In this document: one piece after another, positions 58,902 to 64,000 of the stretch
Numbering within the stretch: the stretch's first letter is position 1
Layout of the letters: the number at the start of each line of letters is the position of its first letter
Assembly (NCBI RefSeq): GCF_003711515.1
Contig: NW_021167079.1
Coordinates: forward strand, 3,111,998-3,175,997
From: Sodiomyces alkalinus F11
Taxonomy: Eukaryota; Ascomycota; Sordariomycetes; Glomerellales; Plectosphaerellaceae
DNA length: 64,000 nucleotides
Reading direction: 5' to 3'
The notes under the pieces: model-generated
Told to the model about the DNA's origin: nothing
Database searches by the model: none
What the model saw: only the letters and a program-made list of their open reading frames with translations
Program-made: the position numbers and the translations under genes

Positions 58902-59251
58902 TATTAAATAGGTAGTCGTAAAGGGTGAAAAGATAGGGTTAAGTAAGGAACCAGGTATAATCACGATAGGATTATAATAGGGTTAGAACGTGGGGGTAGC
59001 TAAAGAATTAGATTAATCGCTAGCCTCCCTTTAAAGGGGAGGCTCCCTCGCTCCTTAAGGCTACGCTCTACTCCTTAAGGGCTGCTTATTTACTTCCTCG
59101 AGGGCTGCCTTATTTGCTTTGAGAGACTATTCTGTTTACTATATAATGACTTGCTTTGTTTATGTCTCGAGGGGTCTTAGACGGGGCATACCTGGACCCC
59201 TGTGGGTTTACACTGGGGACCTATTGTGACGACTGCTGTAGGCACCTAATA
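58902..59251 (-). repeat. Gyp4 5' LTR (350 bp)
   Basis: It begins TATTAAATAGG and ends CACCTAATA, followed by the ACCAC duplication. Confidence 0.94.
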
Positions 59252-61850
59252 ACCACCGACTAGAACGCCTATATCTATTAACGACCTCTCTAAAAAGGGG
59301 CGTACGCGCTACCTATAAGATCGCCGTGTATACCGCGAGGAAAAGGCAGACTATAACGCGTAGCAGAAGGAGTTTAACGAGGTACGCTCCTATATTAAAG
59401 GGACCGTTTATACTACGTTATATAACCTCCTCGCTTAGCTATAGGATAACACCTTAAATAACCTATAGGCTTAGATTACTCTCTTATACGCGTACGTAGA
59501 ACTAATACTTATAGACCTCTATAAAGAAGCCTTAATCCTATACCGACGATATACTACGCTAATAAAGGCTATACCTAAGGATATAGACGCTTAGGTAATA
59601 AGCTAGAAAATAGCGATAATACACTATAAATATATAGGCGTTTTAGAACTATTAAGCGTAGACTATTAGGTAGAAGACGCGTTAAAAGCCGTTAGACCTA
59701 TTACCTAGGAATAGAGTAATAACTACCTAGTAAATAACTACGATAAGATTACGGAAAACGAACTAACGATTAACGACTTCGTAAAGGCTTTACGGGCGGT
59801 TGTTAGTAATATAAAGAGCCTATAATCCACCGCTATAAAGCCTAGAGTTAGGAGAGGCACCTTTAATACCCTTAGGAACCTCCCTAATACTAAGGATACT
59901 GCTAATAACGATAATAATAAGAAACGCCCTTATAGTAATATATCCGTAAAGGCTATCCCTCCTATAATAAGGAGGCCTTACGAGATATATAAGAATATCT
60001 ATACTACCGCCGCCTATTAGTACGTAAGGCCGGATATACGCCCTTATACCTAGCGTAGCTATACGTATTTATAGTTTTAAAAGCCGCGTGGATACCGCGA
60101 TATAGAAGAGGCGGGAAGTAGTAGCTGCGACCGCTAAGAAGATAGAGGAAGTTTAGGAAGATTAACTCTATAATACTACGCCTACTACTACTATAGTTTA
60201 TAAAGACCTATCCGTTACCGCGATAGGGAGACTAAGAGCCCCCCTAACATAAGGGGTAGCGCATTATCGTATAACGACACTATTAAGATTATAATAAGAA
60301 TAAGGGATATCCCTTTCTATTAACTAAGCCAGAGCGCTATTATACTACGCGATCCTAGACTTAGGATCGTTAATCTATATCTTTAATAATTAAGGCCGTT
60401 TTACGGCTATTAGACTACCCACGGTTAATTTATTAATGCTTTAGGTGGGTATTTATAAGGCTCCTATCCTCGGATACGGAGATATTAAGCTATATATATA
60501 ATCCTTAACGGGCACGAAAAGGCTACTACGCCTCCGTAACGTTATATACTATAAAGAATTCGTTACTAATATTATCTCGGAACGCTAGCTACGCCTATAA
60601 GGTTACCGTTAGGATACCGTAAATAATACTATTATTAGCTCCGCCGATAACCGGCCTATCTATAAGCTTCTAGATATCCACGGCCAGTATATAATCGAGC
60701 GCGTAGAAGCTATAGCCGCCACCGCGTTCGCGGTCTTAGTAAGGCACCCCCGCGATAACCCGTATAGAAGATCACGATAACCGCAGTAACCGTAGAAGAC
60801 TACGGTATAACGGTGGCACGAACGCCTTAGCCACTATAGCACCGATACTCTTATAAAGATCGTCGACGCTATTTAAGGGGTAAAGATAAAAGGACTACGT
60901 ATAACGGACTATAACGCGTGTGGATAGTCGTAAATACCTATATAGATCCGGCGGATACTATCTCTTTACCCGTTAAAGCCCGGAGAGGCCCTAGCTATTA
61001 ATTTTCATGATCTAAAAAAGGCGGAGTAGTTAGCGGGCGGACTATATAAGTCTATTATATTCGTTATAGACGTGTATATAGGTTATACGTGGGATTATTA
61101 CCTATAGAAGAGAGACTAAGGCTCTATCCTATACGCTTTAAAGGATATTTTTACCCTACTTAAGACCTAATTCGACGTTAGGCCACGCGTTCTACGGGCC
61201 GATTCTAAGATATTTTAGCACCTAGAAGTCGTTACTTTCCTCGCTACTAAGGGGGTAAAAGACTAGCTATCAGTATTATACTTATAGGATTAGAATAGCG
61301 TAGCAGAATGGATTAAAGGCATTATTAAGAGAAGGGCGAGGGCTATAAGGATTAAAGCCAATCTGCCTATATCTATCTAGCCTAAAATCTTTAAGACTAC
61401 TATATATCTATATAATAGGACGCCACGATATATTAACGACTAGGGAACGCTATATAAAGGTCTACACGGCCGTTAACCTAACCTTATACACCTACGAGTA
61501 TGCGGCTATAAAGCCTTTATAAAAACACGCGATACTTAAGCTAAAAGGAACCGCCTATAAAGGCTAGAACCGAAGGTATAGATCGGTTATTACGTCGGAT
61601 ACTAATCCTCGAATAGCTTCCGGATTTAGCTACTATACCTAATAGATATTATCACTATAAGAGACGTGGTCTTTAACGAAGATAAGATATTTAACGGCAG
61701 GATTAAAACGCTATAAGCTATAGCTTCCGCTAAGGAAATCGGGGAACGCCTATAATCCATCCGTATCACCTGTACCCCGACCGCGAATAGGCTACTATTA
61801 AGGGGTATAGCTATAGACGTATTAGATCTTAAGTCGGAAGACTTTTACGC

Positions 61851-62095
61851 TACCGCTATTACTACGGATAAAGGTAAGGCCGTTACTATTACTATAAGAG
61901 AGGCTACTACTATTACTATAGACTATACCGCTATTACTACGGACACCGCTATTACTACGGATATTACTATTACTATAGAAGAAGACTATACCACCGCTAT
62001 TACTACGGGTAAAGGCGACGCCACCGCTATTACTACGGATAAAGGCGAGGCCGTTACTATTACTACGAGAGAGGCCACTACTATTACTATAGATA
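61851..62095 (+). repeat. In-frame coding minisatellite in Cop2 pol
   Basis: Repeats of ACCGCTATTACTACGGAT and variants encode TAITTD / TTITI units joined by short KGEA-type linkers. They lie between integrase and RT, in frame with both. Confidence 0.85.
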
Positions 62096-62098
62096 AGG

Positions 62099-62139
62099 TT
62101 CTAAATCTATAGCCTAATAACTAGGCTATAGATTTAGAA
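62099..62139. repeat. Perfect 18-bp-arm hairpin in Cop2 pol
   Basis: TTCTAAATCTATAGCCTA (62099-62116) and its exact inverse complement (62122-62139) flank a 5-base loop ATAAC. It sits directly after the minisatellite and is still in the coding frame. Confidence 0.9.
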
Positions 62140-64000
62140 TCTTATAACTCCGACGCTACCGCTATTACTATAGGAGAGGCTACCGCTATTACTACGGATA
62201 CTTCACGGTTTACTACTACGAGGTTTAAACCGTTTCCCACGCCTTTAATATCCCCTAAAGATCGCGCGCGCGTGTTCCTTATAGCGTTAGCGGTAGTTAG
62301 GGGCGCTAAGGTGAAAGAATACGATAACCACTAACGGACAGCTATAAGTGCCCTTAGGGGGTGCCCGTCGGCTATACTCTAGTCGGCCGCGCGCCTATTA
62401 CCCACGCGCCTATCTATCGCGAGAACTATTATAAGTCTATACACGACCGAGAAGGTCTAGAATAATAACGCCTAGAAGGCGTTCTTTAACGCTAGCAGGA
62501 CTTATAACCCCACACGTATAAGGAAGTAAGCTATTAACGATAACGATATCGGTGCTATAGATTCCCCTTATACCTCCTAGCCGCTATCGCTATCGTATAT
62601 AACCCGCGAGGATCTCCCGCCTCTACTAAACCACTACCGCGATATACGCCTTTATCCGTTACGGGAGCGGTAGTTATAGGCTAAGGGGGAATACCTTAAG
62701 GGGCACCGATAAATAGGCTACTAGTAGGAGGTAGGTAGTAATCAGGCTAATAAGTAATAAGTCCTCGCCTATAGATAAGTATATACCTATAAATTTAATA
62801 AAAAGGGCACCCTCCTTAAGTGTAAAGCACGCCTTATAGTCCGAGGGGATTAATAAAAACAGTTAGAGACTAAAGATAACTACGCTATAACGCTAGCCTT
62901 ACGGTCCTTCCGTATACTTATAGCGATCACCGCCCGATTTAACCTAAAGATAAAGCAGTTCGATACCGTTAACGCGTTCGTTAACGCTAGTCTTAAAGAA
63001 GAGGTGTTTATAAAGATACCGTAAGGCTATAAAGTACTAGGTAAGGTCCTACTACTACGGAAAGCCCTCTTCCGTTTAAGAGTATCGCCACTACTATAGT
63101 AAGAGGAATTTAGCGGCACGCTATACAGGATAGGCTTTATAACCGTCCCTAATAACCCCTATATTATAATCCGCGACGGTTTAATCCTATTCTTCTACGT
63201 TAACGATATCGGACTTATATACTATAAAAACCGTAAGACGGACGCCGATAATCTTAAGGCTGCCCTTAAATAAAGCTATAGGTTATTAGGAGGCGAAGAA
63301 ATCCGTTAGTTCCTGGGAATTAAGGTCCTAAGGGATATAGCCACCCGTAGGTTATAGCTATTATAATCCTCCTATATAGAGAAGATCGCGGTTAAATACT
63401 ACGTAGATATACTCTACTAAAAACCACTAAAGGTCCTATTATCTATAGAGCCGGTAATGCCCCGAGATAGCACCCGCGCGTTGATTCCCGAGGTCTATTA
63501 GTATCAGAGAATAATCGGTTCTATCCTATACACCGCTATCGTGATAAGACCCGATATCGCGTTCGCCTACTCGAAGCTTTCCTAATATAACGTTAACCCC
63601 TCCTCTAACTACCTTAAAAGGGCTTAATAAGTGCTGCTATTCCTATACTATATAAGATACCACTACCTAGAATTCAACGGGGATAGGCTCTTCCAAATAA
63701 TAAGCGACGCGTCCTTTAAGGATAATCCAGACTATAAGAGTTCGTAAGGATATACGATAAAGCTCTTTAGCGGCACCGTTAACTGGAAAACGGGTAAATA
63801 ACCGATAGTCATAACGTTATTAATAGAATCGGAACTACTCGCTTTTATAGAGACCGCTAAAAAGACGTTATTCGTTAGCCGGATATTAAGGGATTTAGAG
63901 CTTCGGCTAGACTAATAATAGCTATAGCTATACTATAATAATTAATAGACTATTAACCTCGTTAATAAGAAGGTATAACGCCTGCGGATAAGGCTACGGC

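Larger units (their letters stand above)
42942..59251 (-). mobile_element. Gyp4: full-length chromovirus inserted in Cop2 gag, itself split by Gyp2
   Basis: Two 350-bp LTRs are at 42942-43291 and 58902-59251. The target duplication ACCAC is perfect (42937-42941 and 59252-59256). Pol is on the minus strand. Removing Gyp2 plus its duplication leaves about 8.8 kb. A polypurine tract (GGGGGAGG on the minus strand) sits next to the left LTR. Confidence 0.95.
42053..64000 (+). mobile_element. Cop2: Ty1/Copia element containing nested Gyp4 and Gyp2, truncated by window end
   Basis: It starts with the LTR at 42053-42334 and continues through 42941. It is interrupted by Gyp4 (42942-59251) and resumes at 59252 to the window end inside RNase H. 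The gag frame rejoins exactly across the insertion after removing one ACCAC duplication. It is a sister copy of Cop1. Confidence 0.92.
42480..64000 (+). pseudogene. Cop2 gag-pol, split by Gyp4, RIP-inactivated
   Basis: Segments are 42480-42941 and 59252-64000. Gag includes an Ala/Thr-rich tract with a Lys/Arg cluster (GKKKTAARRK) just before the insertion. After it come gag helices, a pre-integrase zinc region at about 60813-60910 (WHERLSH, then NACG with one Cys changed to Tyr), and an integrase core near 61000-61110 (FHDLKKAE, IIFVIDVYIGYT). Next is a Thr/Ile-rich repeat linker (61851-62095). RT follows with FFYVND at 63190-63207 (catalytic Asp to Asn), then RNase H (SDASFKDNPD near 63695) running off the window. 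Stops are mostly TAG/TAA from RIP. Confidence 0.88.

Noticed and set aside
1..64000. CRISPR arrays, rRNA or tRNA genes.
   Set aside because: None seen; the regular repeats present are LTRs, minisatellites and palindromes, and tRNA-like matches are only primer-binding sites.

Overview
This window comes from a filamentous ascomycete (Pezizomycotina). Three things support this: short introns with GT...AG ends and CTAAC-type branch sites, fungal-type vitamin B6 genes, and large tracts carrying the signature of repeat-induced point mutation (RIP). In those tracts CpA/TpG is nearly absent and replaced by TpA, while CpG is retained. I cannot name the genus from sequence alone.

Layout. (1) 1-16,961 is RIP-mutated mobile DNA. 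A very large LTR retrotransposon ('Gyp1', about 14.3 kb once a later solo LTR is removed) sits inside the pol gene of a Copia element ('Cop1'). (2) 16,962-30,615 is an island of normal-composition DNA with four genes: an uncharacterised 1171-residue nuclear-looking protein, the PLP synthase subunit pdx1/SNZ, its glutaminase partner pdx2/SNO, and a TMEM135/PMP52-like membrane protein. (3) 30,616-64,000 is a deep transposon nest. A Tc1/mariner-type element is interrupted by a chromovirus ('Gyp3'), a solo LTR and a second Copia copy ('Cop2'). Cop2 gag is interrupted by chromovirus 'Gyp4', and Gyp4 by chromovirus 'Gyp2'. I resolved insertion borders from LTR ends and 5-bp target-site duplications; for Cop2 the interrupted reading frame rejoins exactly.

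Function. pdx1 and pdx2 are divergently arranged around a 1.67-kb spacer and encode the two halves of the deoxyxylulose-independent pyridoxal 5'-phosphate synthase. pdx2 and the TMEM135-like gene converge on a foldback repeat. All retroelement genes are dead: CAG/CAA/TGG codons have become stops, and catalytic codons (RT Asp, zinc-knuckle Cys/His) are changed by the same C-to-T/G-to-A process. The frames are otherwise largely intact, so domains can still be read.

The most unusual content is Gyp1. Besides gag-pol it carries an extra ORF with a decayed Ulp1/C48-type cysteine-peptidase domain and Lys/Pro/Thr-rich tail, a second ORF on the opposite strand, and a 14-bp palindrome (ancestral form inferred as CCCCTGATCAGGGG) scattered through the element in coding and non-coding DNA. 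The three chromoviruses share a different accessory gene: an opposite-strand ORF with a CxxC motif followed by a charged, probably coiled-coil segment, placed between integrase and the 3' LTR.
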